A stretch of 64,000 nucleotides of DNA from positions 63,736,001 through 63,800,000 of the forward strand of contig OZ231126.1 of NCBI GenBank assembly GCA_965153355.1, given 5' to 3'. Both the position numbers and the translations under genes were made by a program. This document shows, one piece after another, positions 21,871 through 33,073 of the stretch (positions are counted from its first letter, which is position 1; every line of letters begins with the position of its first letter). The stretch is from Flaccisagitta enflata (lineage: Eukaryota; Chaetognatha; Sagittoidea; Aphragmophora). The notes under the pieces were generated by a model. It was not told the origin of the DNA and did no database searches. It saw only the letters and a program-made list of their open reading frames with translations.

Positions 21871-24272
21871 CCACAAAGGGCCAATGTCGTGTAGGACACA
21901 GGGGTGAATTTCCAGACGTCCGTCCATGTGTCCGTCCGTACGTCTGTCCCCCCCAGGCCCCTCTCAGGCCCCAAATCAGCTCTCTCAGGCCCTAAATCAG
22001 CCCTCTCAGGACCATAATCAGTCCTCTTAGGCTCAAAACTCAGCCCTCTCAGGCCCGAAATCAGCCCTTTCAAATCCTTAATCAGCTCTCTCAAGCGCAA
22101 AATCAGCCCACTAAGGCCCTGAGTCAGCCTTGTCGGTGAGGTGTATCAAAATGGCCTCTAGGCTTCAGATCGTCTGTGCCGCGGTTTTGGGCACGGGGTG
22201 GGTGTGGTAGAACACGAAAATACCCTTGGGGGGCTTCCCAAAGTGGTCCTGTGAGTAGTCCACCACTTAAAAGCTTGAAAAAATGGCCCCAAAATGAGCC
22301 AAAGCTGGTGGTGACCTGTCAACTTCAAATTTTTTTTTGCTAGCCTGTTTTTGATGAATAAGCACATTTTTTGGACTCATTGTGAAGCAAAAACATATAA
22401 GAGGGTAGTGGGGTGAGTGGGTGAGGGGGGTGCCCCATGGGGTGGGGGCAAGGGGGTCAAATTGGCCAAATTTCAGGTCCTGATGGAGGTGGTCATAAAA
22501 AATGACGAAAATTCAAAAGATCAATTTTTTTGGTCAAATTATGTTGTAACTTGATGGTTTTAGCCAAAAAACCAAATCTAAATTGGAATTTTGGTTGAAA
22601 AATGCCAAATTAAAGTTGTGGTGGTTGTTGATGATTTTGGGGTTTTAACCATTCAACTTTAAAAGCTCATATCTTTTACACTGTAGGGAGAAAATATTTT
22701 TGGCCGGTCTCATTCAAAAAAGCATAAAAAAATCTTTCAGAATCTCATAAATTTTGTCCAGTTTCATTCAAAATTGGCGCTACAGTGATCTCTCAAAGTA
22801 CAGTGAAAATTGTGTATTTCAGGTGTTTGAACAATCTCATTTCGTTGAGCTATTTCTTCCAAGGAAATGGAGATAAAAATCGAAATGTCAAATTTTTTGA
22901 TTGAATTATGTTGCAACTCAATGATAATAGCCAAAAAACCAGAAGTAAATTGGAATTTTGGTGGAAAAATGCTAAATTACAGTTGTGGTGGTTGTTGGTG
23001 ATTTTGGGGTTATAACCATTCAACTTTGAAAGCTTATATCTTTTACACAGTTGGGAGAAAATATTTTTGGCCGGTCTCATTCAAAAAAGCATAAAAAAAT
23101 CTTTCAGAATCTCATAAATTTTGTCCCGTTTCCTTCAGAAATGGCGCTACAGTGATCTCTCAAAGTACAGTGAAAATTTTGTTTTCAGGTGTTTGAACAA
23201 TCTCATTTTGTTGAGCTATTTCTTCCAAGGAAATGGTGATAAAAATTGAAATATCAAATTTTTTGATCAAATTATGTTGCAACTCAATGATCATAGCCAA
23301 AAAACCAAAAGTGAATTGGAATTTTGGTGGAAAAATGCCAAATTATAGTTGTAGTGGTTGTTGGTGATTTTTGGGTTTTAACCATTCAACTTTGAAAGCT
23401 CATATCTTTTACACTGTAGGGAGAAAATATTTTCAGCCGGTCTCATTCAAAAAAGCATAAAAAAATCTTTCAGAATCTCATAAATTTTGTCCATTTTCAT
23501 TCAGAAATGGCGCTACAGTGATCTCTCAAAGTACAGTGAAAATAGTCTTTTTGGGTGTTTGACTTTGTCAGGCTTTGTCAAGCTATATGGACTAAGTTAA
23601 TGGAGATTGAAGTACGCGGTTGGTCTCATTTGAAAGATCTTTTTTAATTCTTTCAAAACCTCGTGAATTTGGTCTAGACTTATTCAGATATGGTGCTACA
23701 GTGATATCTCAAAGTACAGTGAAAATCATTTTTCCATATGTTTGATCCATCCCTTGTTATGAGGCACATATCTTTTAAACGATTTGGAGAAAATATTTTT
23801 GGCTAGTGTCATCGATAAGAGCATCAAAAAATCTTTCAGAAGCTCATGAATTTGGTCCATTTCCATTCAATAATGGCAATACAGTGATACAGTATGATTT
23901 TTCTGAACTGTAACATAAGATGAGGACATAGCACAAAAAGTAGAAGAGGTAGCTACAATCTGAAAAAAATATTTTGAAGATATGAGTTTGCAGATTTTTT
24001 ATAGAAAATCCCAGGGACTCTTTCTTTTATTTTGACCCGATTAGTGCATATGAATCAAAGGGCAGATTCAGCCGAAAAAGGCTGTTTTGATCTGACCCTC
24101 TTTCTGTAAATCACTCTCATTTCTGAACGGTTTGAGCTATGGATCCCAGATTAGTCTCAAATGAAAGATGTTATGAAGTAGTTTTAGGAGAAAAACAAAG
24201 ACAGCGGTATTTTCAAAGAGTTATCCCGCCAAAAATGAGAGATTTTGTTGTTGTTGTTGTTGTTGTTTTTGT

Positions 24273-24603
24273 CCGAATTACGCTAAATGGTTACCCACAA
24301 ATGCTCCGTGGGATCACATTTCGGAATTTCAACAGGACAAAGAGCTTGTAGATGCCATTCAAACCGTCAATGATCCTGCGGAGAGAATGTGTTCATTTTC
24401 AAAACGTTTTAAGACGCTATAATTTTAAATCCCAATTAACTCTTTAGGCAGCTATTTTGAAAATTTTCCCATATGAACAAATTGATTGATAATTTCAGGA
24501 TTCCGGCCCTCAACAACCCGAAGCACGGGCAAAGTTTTTTGCAAACATCTTCGATGCAAAGACCAGATGTAAAATGCAAGCCATGAGGCCAAAAGTGGAG
24601 TAG
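24273..24603 (+). pseudogene. Fragment of a transposon-associated protein captured in the foldback centre
   Basis: One frame reads PNYAKWLPTNAPWDHISEF, then QQDKELVDAIQTVNDPAER to a TAA at 24420-24422. After TTGATTGATAATTTCAG a second open stretch reads DSGPQQPEARAKFFANIF and DAKTRCKMQAMRPKVE to TAG. The W..xxxDxELVDxIxxVNDxAER pattern resembles the C-terminus of uncharacterised proteins that occur in many copies in invertebrate genomes and are probably transposon-related; this is pattern recall, not a search. The 5' part is absent and a TTG trinucleotide run precedes it. Confidence 0.5.
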
Positions 24604-24828
24604 CTGGAAGACAATATGGATGAGGATCGTATTTCATTTTGTATTTCAAGTATTGATTGTTTTAAGCTGGTTAAGAGCACCTTTCAATTTCTGTTAAAAC
24701 CTGAATTTTCTTGAATTGCAATGTTAAGCGATGTATTTCTTTAAAAGTCAAAAAATGGTGACTCAATCTTGTCTTTGATTACTCATGGATCAGTTATAAC
24801 AGTGTTCATGATTTCTGAGCATAACAGA

Positions 24829-24943
24829 CCCTGCCCACCCAAAAATTTAGCCCCTGCCCATAGATTGACTGCCTCTGCCCCTGAGTGTACTGCCCCTGCC
24901 CACCCACCAGTGACTGCTTATTGGCCGCGTATCCGGCCTTGTT
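24829..24943 (-). mobile_element. HINE-like fragment at the inner end of the right foldback arm
   Basis: CCCCTGCCCACCC-type segments, partly repeated, end in GCCGCGTATCCGGCCTTGTT. Only the AACAAGGCC half of the family remains. It lies exactly at the inner boundary of the right arm and is absent from the left, so it inserted after arm formation or marks the rearrangement point. Confidence 0.72.
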
Positions 24944-26920
24944 TGAATGAGACTGGTCAAAAATATTTTCTCCCAACTTTGTAAAAGAAAGGAGGTTTCG
25001 AAGTTGAATGGTTAAAACCCCAAAATCACCAACAACCACCTCAACTGTAATTTGGCATTTTACAACCAAAACTCCAATTCGCTTCTTTTTTTTTTTTTTT
25101 TTTTTTTGCTATTATCATGAAGTTGCAACTCATTTGACAGAAAAATTTGATATTTTGATTTTTATCTCCATTTCCTTAAAAAGAAATATCTCAACGAAAT
25201 GAGATTGTTCAAACACCTGAAAAACACAATTTTCTCTGTACTTTGAGAGATCATTGTAGCGCCATTTCTGAAGGAAACTGGACAAAATTTATGAGATTCT
25301 GAAAGATTTTTTTATGCTTTTTAGAATGAGACCGGCCAAAGATATTTTCTCCAAGCTGTGTAAAAGATATAAGCTTTCAAAGTTGAATGGTTAAAACCTC
25401 AAAATCACCAGCAACCACCACAACTGTACTTTGGCATTTTTCCACCAAAATTCCAATTCACTTTTGGTTTTTTGGCTATGATCATTGAGTTGCAACATAA
25501 TTTGATCAAAAAATTTGATATCTCAATTTTTATCTCCATTTCCTTGGAAGAAATAGCTCAACGAAATGAGATTGTTCAAACACCCAAAATACACAATTTT
25601 CACTGTACTTTGAGAGATCACTGTAGCGCCATTTCTGAAGGAAACTGGACAATATCTATGAAATTCTGAAAGATTTTTTTATGCTTTTTCCAATGAGACC
25701 GGCCAAAAATATTTTCATCCAACCGTGTAAAAGATATAAGCTTTCAAAGTTGAATGGTTATAACCCCAAAATCACCAACAACCACCACAGCTGTAATTTG
25801 GCATTTTTCCACCAAAATTCCAATTTACTTCTGGTTTTTTGGATATCATCATTGAGTTGCAATATAATTTAATCAAAAAATTTGACATTTCGATTTTTAT
25901 CTCCATTTCCTTGGAAGAAATAGCTCAACAAAATGAGATTGTTCAAATACCTGAAATACACAATTTTTACTGTACTTTGAGAGATCACTGTAGCGCCATT
26001 TTTGAATGAAACTGGACAAAATTTATGAGATTCTGAAAGATTTTTTTATGCTTTTTTGAATGAGACCGGCCAAAAATATTTTCTCCCAACAGTGTAAAAG
26101 ATATGAGCTTTCAAAGTTGAATGGTAAAAACCCCAAAATCATCAACAACCACCACAAATGTAATTTGGCATTTTTCGACCAAAATTCCAATTTAGATTTG
26201 GTTTTTTGGCTAAAACCATCAAGTTACAACATAATTTGACCAAAAAAATTGATCTTTTGAATTTTCGTCATTTTTTATGACCACCTCCATCAGGACCTGA
26301 ATTTTGGCCAATTTGACCCCCTTGCCCCCACCCCATGGGGCACCCCCCTCACCCACTCACCCCACTACCCTCTTATATGTTTTTGCTTCCCAATGAGTCC
26401 AAAAAATGTGCTTATTCATCAAAAACAGGCTAGCAAACAAAAATTTGAAGTTGACAGGTCACCACCAGCTTTGGCTCATTTTGGGGCCATTTTTTCAAGC
26501 TTTTAAGTGGTGGACTACTCACAGGACCACTTTGGGAAGCCCCCCAAGGGTATTTTCGTGTTCTACCACACCCACCCCGTGCCCAAAACCGCGGCACAGA
26601 CGATCTGAAGCCTAGAGGCCATTTTGATACACCTCAGCCTTGTCGGACCCAAAATCAACCATTACAGGCCTATAATCAGCCCTCTCAAACCTAAAATCTG
26701 TCTCAATACAGCCCTCAAAATAACCCTCTCAGGTCTCTAATCTGCCCTCATCCCTGATCTCATTACTGTGCTCCAACCAATCAAATCAGTCCTAAAATGA
26801 GCTTTCTCAGGACGTCTGGAAATTCACCCCTGTGTCCTTCTGTGCCCTTCTCTCACTCCACTTTTTCAGCTGATCACTCCAAACAGGGCATCATGTGCGA
26901 TCGTTGGATGACTAGTTAAG

Positions 26921-27289
26921 TACTACCATTGAATTACTGGTACATTGCATTGTTTTGACGCCTTTAATTTGAGGGATCCCGTTTGATTTCAGTATTATGC
27001 GGCTCATTTACATTCATTTGGAATCGTGTATCATTTGCGCTGATGACCTTAAAATTTGGTCAAAAAGAGCAATCTATATTTAAAATGGATACGATCATAG
27101 ATCTATGACGTTCTACAAACTGCATAAACGTGTTGGTTAATGATACAACGGACAAATGTTTAACCGAGAATGAGAAATTTTCCCCCATCGGAACTGAGGA
27201 TAAAAATGCATTGACGTTATCACATGAAACAGAAAACTTGAAAAAGAAATACAACGGCACAACCACGGGACGAGGCCAGGAAGAAAATG
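26921..27289. other. No gene seen
   Basis: Mixed sequence; frames running into the neighbouring GA tract are not credible. Confidence 0.4.
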
Positions 27290-27475
<186 letters not shown>

Positions 27476-27639
27476 GGAAACAGATAGATAGATGATGCGG
27501 AAAAAAGGTTGAAAATCCGAAAAAAGGTGGGAAAAAATCACTCAGATGTAATGTAAAGACTTGTCTATTGGTCATGGCCAGAAGACACGTGTAATTGATA
27601 GAGAAAATGGAGGTGACATCGGTAACAATCGAAATGAAC

Positions 27640-27857
<218 letters not shown>

Positions 27858-27899
27858 GGGATATTTGATACGGACATTAGTGCATAGCGATAGACAATT

Positions 27900-27975
27900 C
27901 CACAGAGAGAGACAGAGAGAGACAGAGAGAGAGAGAAAGAGAGAAAGAGAGAAAGAGAGAAAGAGAGAAAGAGAG

Positions 27976-28006
<31 letters not shown>

Positions 28007-28020
28007 GAGAAAGAGAAACA
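27900..28020 (+). repeat. GA/GAAA compound purine repeat
   Basis: GAGAGACAGAGAGA passes into GAGAAAGAGAAAGA; a single-strand purine bias continues to about 28140. Confidence 0.92.
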
Positions 28021-28274
28021 GGCAAACAGAGGTACAGAATGAGAGACGCAACGATCGGAATTCAGACAGATTAATAGAGACAATGAAAGACAAAATAAAG
28101 ACAAAAGACAGATAGAGATATATACAGAGAAAAAGACAAAGCCGGCGATAGATTTGTTATCTTGTGGCGCCATCGGCTGATTAATGTGGCGACTCTCAAT
28201 GTTGGAAGCTGCAAGAAGAAGGGATTTTTTTGGATGTAAGCGAATTGGAGATTAAACGCGCAGAAATCGCGGCT

Positions 28275-28780
28275 TTTTGGGCAGCGGCCCCAAAGGGCCA
28301 ATGTCCTTTAGGACACGGGGGTGAATTTCCAGACGTCTGTACATCCGTCTGTACGTACATACGTATGTACGTTCCTCACCTGAAGCTTCTCAAGCCTCAA
28401 ATTCCCATTGAAGAACATGGGAAATTGACAAAATACAAACTTCCCATTGAATAACATAGAAAAGTAACAAAAAAGTGAAAAATTGCATGATTCCCATTGA
28501 ATAATGTAGAAAATAATGAAAATTGAGAAAAATGTAAAATTCCCATTGAATAACATGATAAATTGACAAGAATTTGAAAAAATACAAAATTCCTATTGGA
28601 TAACATTGAAAGTTGCTACCAAGGCCTCAAATATGCCCTCTCAGGACGTCTGGAAATTCACCCCTGTGTGCTACAGGATATCGGCAAAGGGCCGCTGCCA
28701 TGCTCTCACTCTAATTCTTCAGCTAATCACTCCAAGCAGGGCATCGGGTACCGCTGACCATGTGCGATCCTTGGATGACT
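28275..28780. mobile_element. GGGCAGCGG-family element with TTCCCATTGAATAACAT core
   Basis: TTTTTGGGCAGCGGCCCCAAAGG and GGACACGGGGGTGAATTTCC on the left are inverted on the right (GGAAATTCACCCCTGTGTGC, GGGCCGCTGCC). They are followed by the outer GCAGGGCATCGGGTACCGCTG and GATCCTTGGATGACTTG end. The core holds four or five diverged copies of AAATTCCCATTGAATAACAT. The right end abuts a HINE-like element. Confidence 0.78.
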
Positions 28781-28782
28781 TG

Positions 28783-29089
28783 TTTTTAGTCGCGTGTTAC
28801 GCTACTCAATAAGCCCCTTTTTCGGTTGATTGGTCGGCTGGTCAGTCGGTCCATTGGGTGGTCCGTTGGTCGGTTGGTCCGTCCATCTGTCTGTCCATCA
28901 CAAAGTTGTTTATAAGGGTCTTTTTTACCGTTTGAAGGACAAGACTTGAAGGGGTCAATAGCTTATCTAAACGTCATTTTGAAAATTTTGTTTTGTCTTT
29001 GTGTCTTTGTGTCTGACTGTCTATCCGTCTGTCTGTACGAGTTTTTCTGAAAGTGCAGACGTAAGCGACGTTGAACTCATGACCTTGTT
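28783..29089 (-). mobile_element. HINE-like element, subfamily D
   Basis: TTTTTAGTCGCGTGTTACGC, CAATAAGCCCCTTTTTCGG, a GTCGG/GTTGG core, CATCACAAAGTTGTTTATAAG, then a long interior with a second TGTCTGTC run. It ends AAGTGCAGACGTAAGCGACG...CATGACCTTGTT. Relative of 50787-51281. Confidence 0.75.
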
Positions 29090-29565
29090 TCTTTTCTTCT
29101 CTTTTCTCTCTCTCTTTCTTCCTTTTCTCTTTCTCTTTAAGCGGAAAATGATCGATTCTCCCCATTTCAACGATTCGCAGCTCAGCAATAGATGGCTTTA
29201 TATATGAAACGGAAGAAGAACCGATTTTATGGGGCAGGGGGTGGAGACTAGAGGGGGGGGGTTTGATGGAGGATGGGGCTGGGGGTGATGGTCGGGGAAG
29301 TGATGGATCATGGCACGTTGGGGATGGAGGGGGAAATTGATGAAAAATGTGGTTGGGGGTATGGTGAAACATTTGGAGATATTTCTCCGCCAAATTCGAG
29401 TTCATCGAAATTAGTGGGATGTTGAGGGTTGGGGGGGTTGAGTTGAACCAAAAGATAATGGGTCTCAGTTTGACGTATCAATCAATCAATCGCGGGTGAA
29501 GGAGAGTCTCAAATGAAATTCAATTTGAATCGGATTATTGCGCTTGTTCTTGTATGCACCAAGGT
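29090..29565. other. No gene seen; CT-rich then GGGG-rich
   Basis: A pyrimidine-rich stretch (about 29090-29135) and a G-rich stretch (about 29230-29370). ORFs here follow the base skew. Confidence 0.4.
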
Positions 29566-29767
29566 TTTTAGTCGCGTGCTACGCGACTCTACACCCCGCT
29601 TTGTCGGTCCGTCCGTCGGTCCGTTGGTCCGTCGGTCCGTCACACTTTACTTTTTTTTGGTTTTTGCGGTTTTTGGCTCCACTGCTCCTACCCAAATGAT
29701 CCGGTGACTTAAATTATGGCCCCTGCCCACCCGCACGCGACTGAGGTAGCCGTGTATCCGGCCTTGT
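29566..29767 (-). mobile_element. HINE-like element, subfamily A, full length
   Basis: TTTTTAG palindrome AGTCGCGTGCTACGCGACT, a six-unit GTCCGTCG core, CACACTTTACTTTTTTTTGG, GCTCCACTGCTCCTACCC, CGCACGCGACTGAGGTAGCC and CCGGCCTTGTT. All family sections are intact. Confidence 0.93.
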
Positions 29768-30796
29768 TTTTTTTTCAACCCACGGCGTTTGTCCATCTGT
29801 CCGTCGCGTCTTTTAATTATAAGCTGCATGAGAATACGAGTACCGCTATCCCGATGACTTATAACATCATTGCTCTTGCCCAGTACTCATCCGTCGCCGA
29901 CCAGGTTAGAATCATTTATCGTCCGAAAAATGGAAGCGAAAAAACGCTTCTAAGAATCAAAAATCTGTGATTGGTTCACCCACCAACCATGAAAGATTGA
30001 TTACATGCCATAGCGACCAGCGTGTACTCATTCATCGGCTTTTGGCCATGGTGAGACAATATACATATTTATATATATACATATACATATACATATACAT
30101 AAACATATACATATACAAATACATATACATATACATATCGGTGCGTTTTTTATTCAGCGCCTTTTGCGGATATTATATCCGAATATCACTGTACAGACAT
30201 TCTACATTGCAACATTTACAGTACGATGCATAAAAACAGATACAAATTTCATATTGAAGATTTCTATGCTATAAGATTTTTTAAAAAACTTTTTTCCATA
30301 AGGAATCCAAAGAGTTGGAAGAAATGAAGTGATTGGCACCAATCTCAGACATTTTGATCAATTTGACTTAATTTTATCATCAATTGAAAACCAGGTGTTG
30401 CCAATAAACGCAAGATCTTCAAATAACCCTTAAAATTGTCTTTGATCATATCTAGATTGGTTGAATTGACATTTAACTAATCAAAATCCATGACCTTTGG
30501 AAAGCCTTTCAAAACAGCTTTCATTTGAGTCGTATCTGGCATCTGTAGCTCAATTTGTTGAAGGGTTATGTTAATTTAAGTAAAAATATTCCTTTTGTGA
30601 TAGTAGCAAAAGGTCAGAATTTTCATTGCTGTTTTTGATACCTTATCATTGATTTATCATAGAATTTAAACTAATTGATCAAACTCATTGTGCTTGGTGT
30701 CAATGTCTCCATTTTTTTAAGCCATTTTTTGAAGCTCCAAGAAAAACCTGAAAAAATTGATTCTAAGTCCCTTAAACATGAACTCTGGCTTGTATC
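29768..30796. other. Unassigned; short (TATACA)n
   Basis: A 60-codon open frame just after the mobile element (about 29790-29970, ...TYNIIALAQYSSVADQVRI) looks mildly protein-like but has no start or acceptor I can defend. A CATATA hexamer array lies at about 30058-30140. The rest is AT-rich with no visible structure. Confidence 0.35.
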
Positions 30797-31167
30797 TTTT
30801 TAGTCGCGTGCACGCAACTCTACACCCCGCTTTGTCGGTCCGTCGGTCCGTCCGTCGGTCCGTCCGTCCGTCACACTTTACTTTTTTGTAGTATAACGTC
30901 AACTCTTAGGTCATTTTAAGTCATTTTAAGTTATTAATAGTTATTCTAAATCATTTTGAGTCATTCTAAGTCATTTTAAGCCAATTTAAGTCAATTTAAG
31001 CTATTTTGAGTCATTTTTGGTCATTAGGTTTTTTAGTCATTTTATGTCCTTTTTGGTCATTTTAGGTCAGTCTTAGTCATTTAAAGACATTCTAAGACAT
31101 TCTAAGACATTCTAAGTCATTCTTAGTCTGTAAGTCTTGCACGCGACTTATAGGTGTTGGCCTTGTT
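30797..31167 (-). mobile_element. HINE-like element, subfamily C, expanded interior
   Basis: TTTTTAGTCGCGTGCACGC, a GTCC/GTCGG core and CACACTTTACTTTTTT are followed by about 200 bp of AAGTCATTTT-type 10-bp direct repeats, then GTCTTGCACGCGACTTATAGG and TGTTGGCCTTGTT. The 371-bp length reflects the repeat-filled middle. Confidence 0.83.
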
Positions 31168-31298
31168 TTTATGCATCGCGCTGTATTTGGTTAAAAACAT
31201 AATGATATTTATATATAATATCCTCATCAGCTGATCCTCATCAGCTGATGAATGCAAACGCACTTGGATGGTTCGTCTTCCTGACAGCTCTACACTGA

Positions 31299-31522
31299 GG
31301 GCGTGTTTCTAGTGAGCGCCAAAAACGCGTGTTCCCATGAAACGCGATAACAGCGTGAACACATATTCAAGATTTTCAACTGTCCCGCGAGGGAGTGAGC
31401 GAAGTGAGTAAGCGAGCCCGTGAATGGAACGAGTGAGTGGAGTGAGCGGTGCGAGCGAACGAACATAGCGAGCGACCGAGTGGCCCTTTCAAAACGCAAT
31501 TGTCTTTGACTAGAAACGCCCC
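31299..31522 (+). mobile_element. GGGCGTGTTTCTAG element, copy 1, 11-bp target duplication
   Basis: GGGCGTGTTTCTAGTGAGCG on the left and GGGGCGTTTCTAGTC (reversed) on the right are imperfect inverted ends. The interior has AACGCGATAACAGCGTGAAC, TCAACTGTCCCGCGAGGG and a GAGCGAGTGAGTG-type 12-bp degenerate repeat. Flanks CTCTACACTGA/CTCTATACTGA match at 10 of 11 positions. No coding capacity. Confidence 0.82.
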
Positions 31523-31534
31523 CTCTATACTGAG

Positions 31535-32390
31535 GCGCACGCGATTTTATGACCGACTCGGCGATAGAATATCAAACTCTGAACAGATTTCCCCAATCTT
31601 CTTGAATATGAGGATAACATTTTTTTTCTGTTAATATCAATATGCAAGGTTTCAATGGCTTGGCAAGAAAGTTGTGCAGTTCATAACAGTTGGAAAGTTA
31701 AAGTTTCTTATGATCTCTGAGGACATAGCGTGACTGCTGACACTCCCAACCCTGCGACACAAAGGCAATTATCTAATCAAAAAAAAGTCGCCAAAGCATT
31801 TGATGGCCATCGATTCCTGATAAACCCCCAAAATGAAGTTTCTTCTCATATGTTGAAAAAATGGTATAATTATTCCATATTTTATTCATATTTTGTTCTT
31901 GAGTCAGGAATATTGACCGGTCAGTATCTAGATACCGCGAGTAACAATTTTGACCTTCAAGATATAGGTATTAGGCAATTGGACTCTGTATGTCGAACCC
32001 ATGGTTTCAACTCTAGCCTTATCTACCCACGTGAACTACCCCTCACCCCCTCCCCCCCAACTTCAACCCACAGGAGACATTAAGCCTGTGTGTGTGTCTC
32101 AAGAAGAAAACTGTTTCTCGTTTTGCTTCGCTGGATTTTTCGGTTCTGAGAGAGAGAGAGAAAGAAAAGCCGCAGGATGCAACCATGTGTTAAATTTCCT
32201 CCGTGATAAACGAGAAGGAAAATACCTTCCCACTTAGTTATATTACCGAAATCGCAACGGTGTATCGGTGGCCAGATTGTCAAGGACGTCATGCTGCAAT
32301 CTGCCATCAGGTAAAGAAATTCTCACTAAGCCTCAGCGTTTGCCATCAGGTAAAATGTGAATTGATAGTCATTAAAATCGCAATGGCGTA
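31535..32390. other. Unassigned; weak ORF
   Basis: A 117-codon frame without an ATG start (31730-32083) has balanced composition but no motif or splice signals I trust. Otherwise nothing is visible. Confidence 0.3.
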
Positions 32391-32467
32391 ACAGGTCATT
32401 ATCAAAAACGTAGCTAATTTTCCAAGGCGATCTGAGGAAAATGACTACGCTTTTCATAATGACCTGT
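32391..32467. mobile_element. 77-bp hairpin MITE-like element
   Basis: ACAGGTCATTATCAAAAACG and ACAGGTCATTATGAAAAGCG (reversed) form arms of about 32 bp with a tiny loop. The ACAGGTC start recalls the TA-flanked family at 17563, but the rest differs. Confidence 0.6.
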
Positions 32468-32510
32468 AATGAGTAGCAAGATAGGCAATACTCTGTAATA
32501 AGCATAATTA

Positions 32511-32769
32511 GGGGGCGTTTCTAGTCAAAGACGATCGCGTTTTGAAAGGGCCACTCGGTCGCTCGCTACGTTTGTTCGCTCGCACCGCTCACTCCACTCA
32601 CTCGCTCTGCAGCACTCCGCTCGCTTTGCTTGCTCGCTCCGTTCACGGGCTCGCTCACTCACTTCGCTCACTCCCTCGTGGGACAGTTGAAATTCTTGAA
32701 TGTGTGTTCATGCTGTTATCGCGTTTCATAGGAACAAACACGTTTTTGGCGCTCACTAGAAACATGCCC
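32511..32769 (-). mobile_element. GGGCGTGTTTCTAG element, copy 2
   Basis: In reverse orientation it carries GGGCATGTTTCTAGTGAGCG, AACGCGATAACAGC, TCAACTGTCCCACGAGGG, a longer GAGCGAAG-type repeat block and GACTAGAAACGCCCCC. No target duplication is recognisable. Confidence 0.83.
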
Positions 32770-33073
32770 TCAGTGTCATATGATATCACACGTCTGCATC
32801 ATATTTCTATTTGGCTTCTTTTGGTCCAAAATTGTCAGTTTGTCAGCAGCCAAATTACTGATTATCATTTCTTTGGACTAAATGAACCACCTTACATTTT
32901 GTAAATTTTTATGTATCTGACAATTTTTCTGTCGCATAGCAGAGGCATTCACAGTTGCCTCGAAACCCCTTCCCATACGCCACTGACAAGATGTTTGTAG
33001 CATCGCATGCCGTAACGCTATATATATATAAAGATGGCGCGTCGGTTGTTTTATCGTTCGCAGTGAAAAAAAA

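Larger units (their letters stand above)
22137..26636. mobile_element. 4,500-bp foldback element with 10-bp target duplication
   Basis: TGAGGTGTATCAAAATGGCC on the left is exactly inverted on the right, and the outer about 270 bp of the two arms differ at only about 2 positions by eye. GCCTTGTCGG flanks both sides (22127-22136 and 26637-26646). Each arm is about 1.7 kb and contains four units of about 366 bp, recognised by GAGAAAATATTTTTGGCCGG at about 22688, 23053, 23420 and 23788 and inverted counterparts on the right. The centre (about 23.9-24.8 kb) is unique and holds a decayed coding fragment. Long arms with a 9-11-bp duplication suggest a Mutator-like foldback. Confidence 0.88.
21874..26920. 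mobile_element. GGACACAGGGGTGAA-type element split by a 4.5-kb foldback
   Basis: The left end AAAGGGCCAATGTCGTGTAGG, GGTGAATTTCCAGACGTCC pairs with an inverted copy at about 26812-26844, which continues to the CAGCTGATCACTCC and GGATGACTAGTTA outer end seen at 19356. The interior is a 20-bp tandem array (TCAGCCCTCTCAGGCCCTAAA) interrupted at 22137 by the foldback and resuming after 26646. Without the insertion it would be about 540 bp. Confidence 0.72.

Noticed and set aside
22158-26615. Pair of near-identical 69-codon proteins on opposite strands (22158-22367 and 26406-26615)
   Set aside because: They are the same non-coding terminus of the foldback in its two arms; identity comes from arm symmetry, not from coding constraint.
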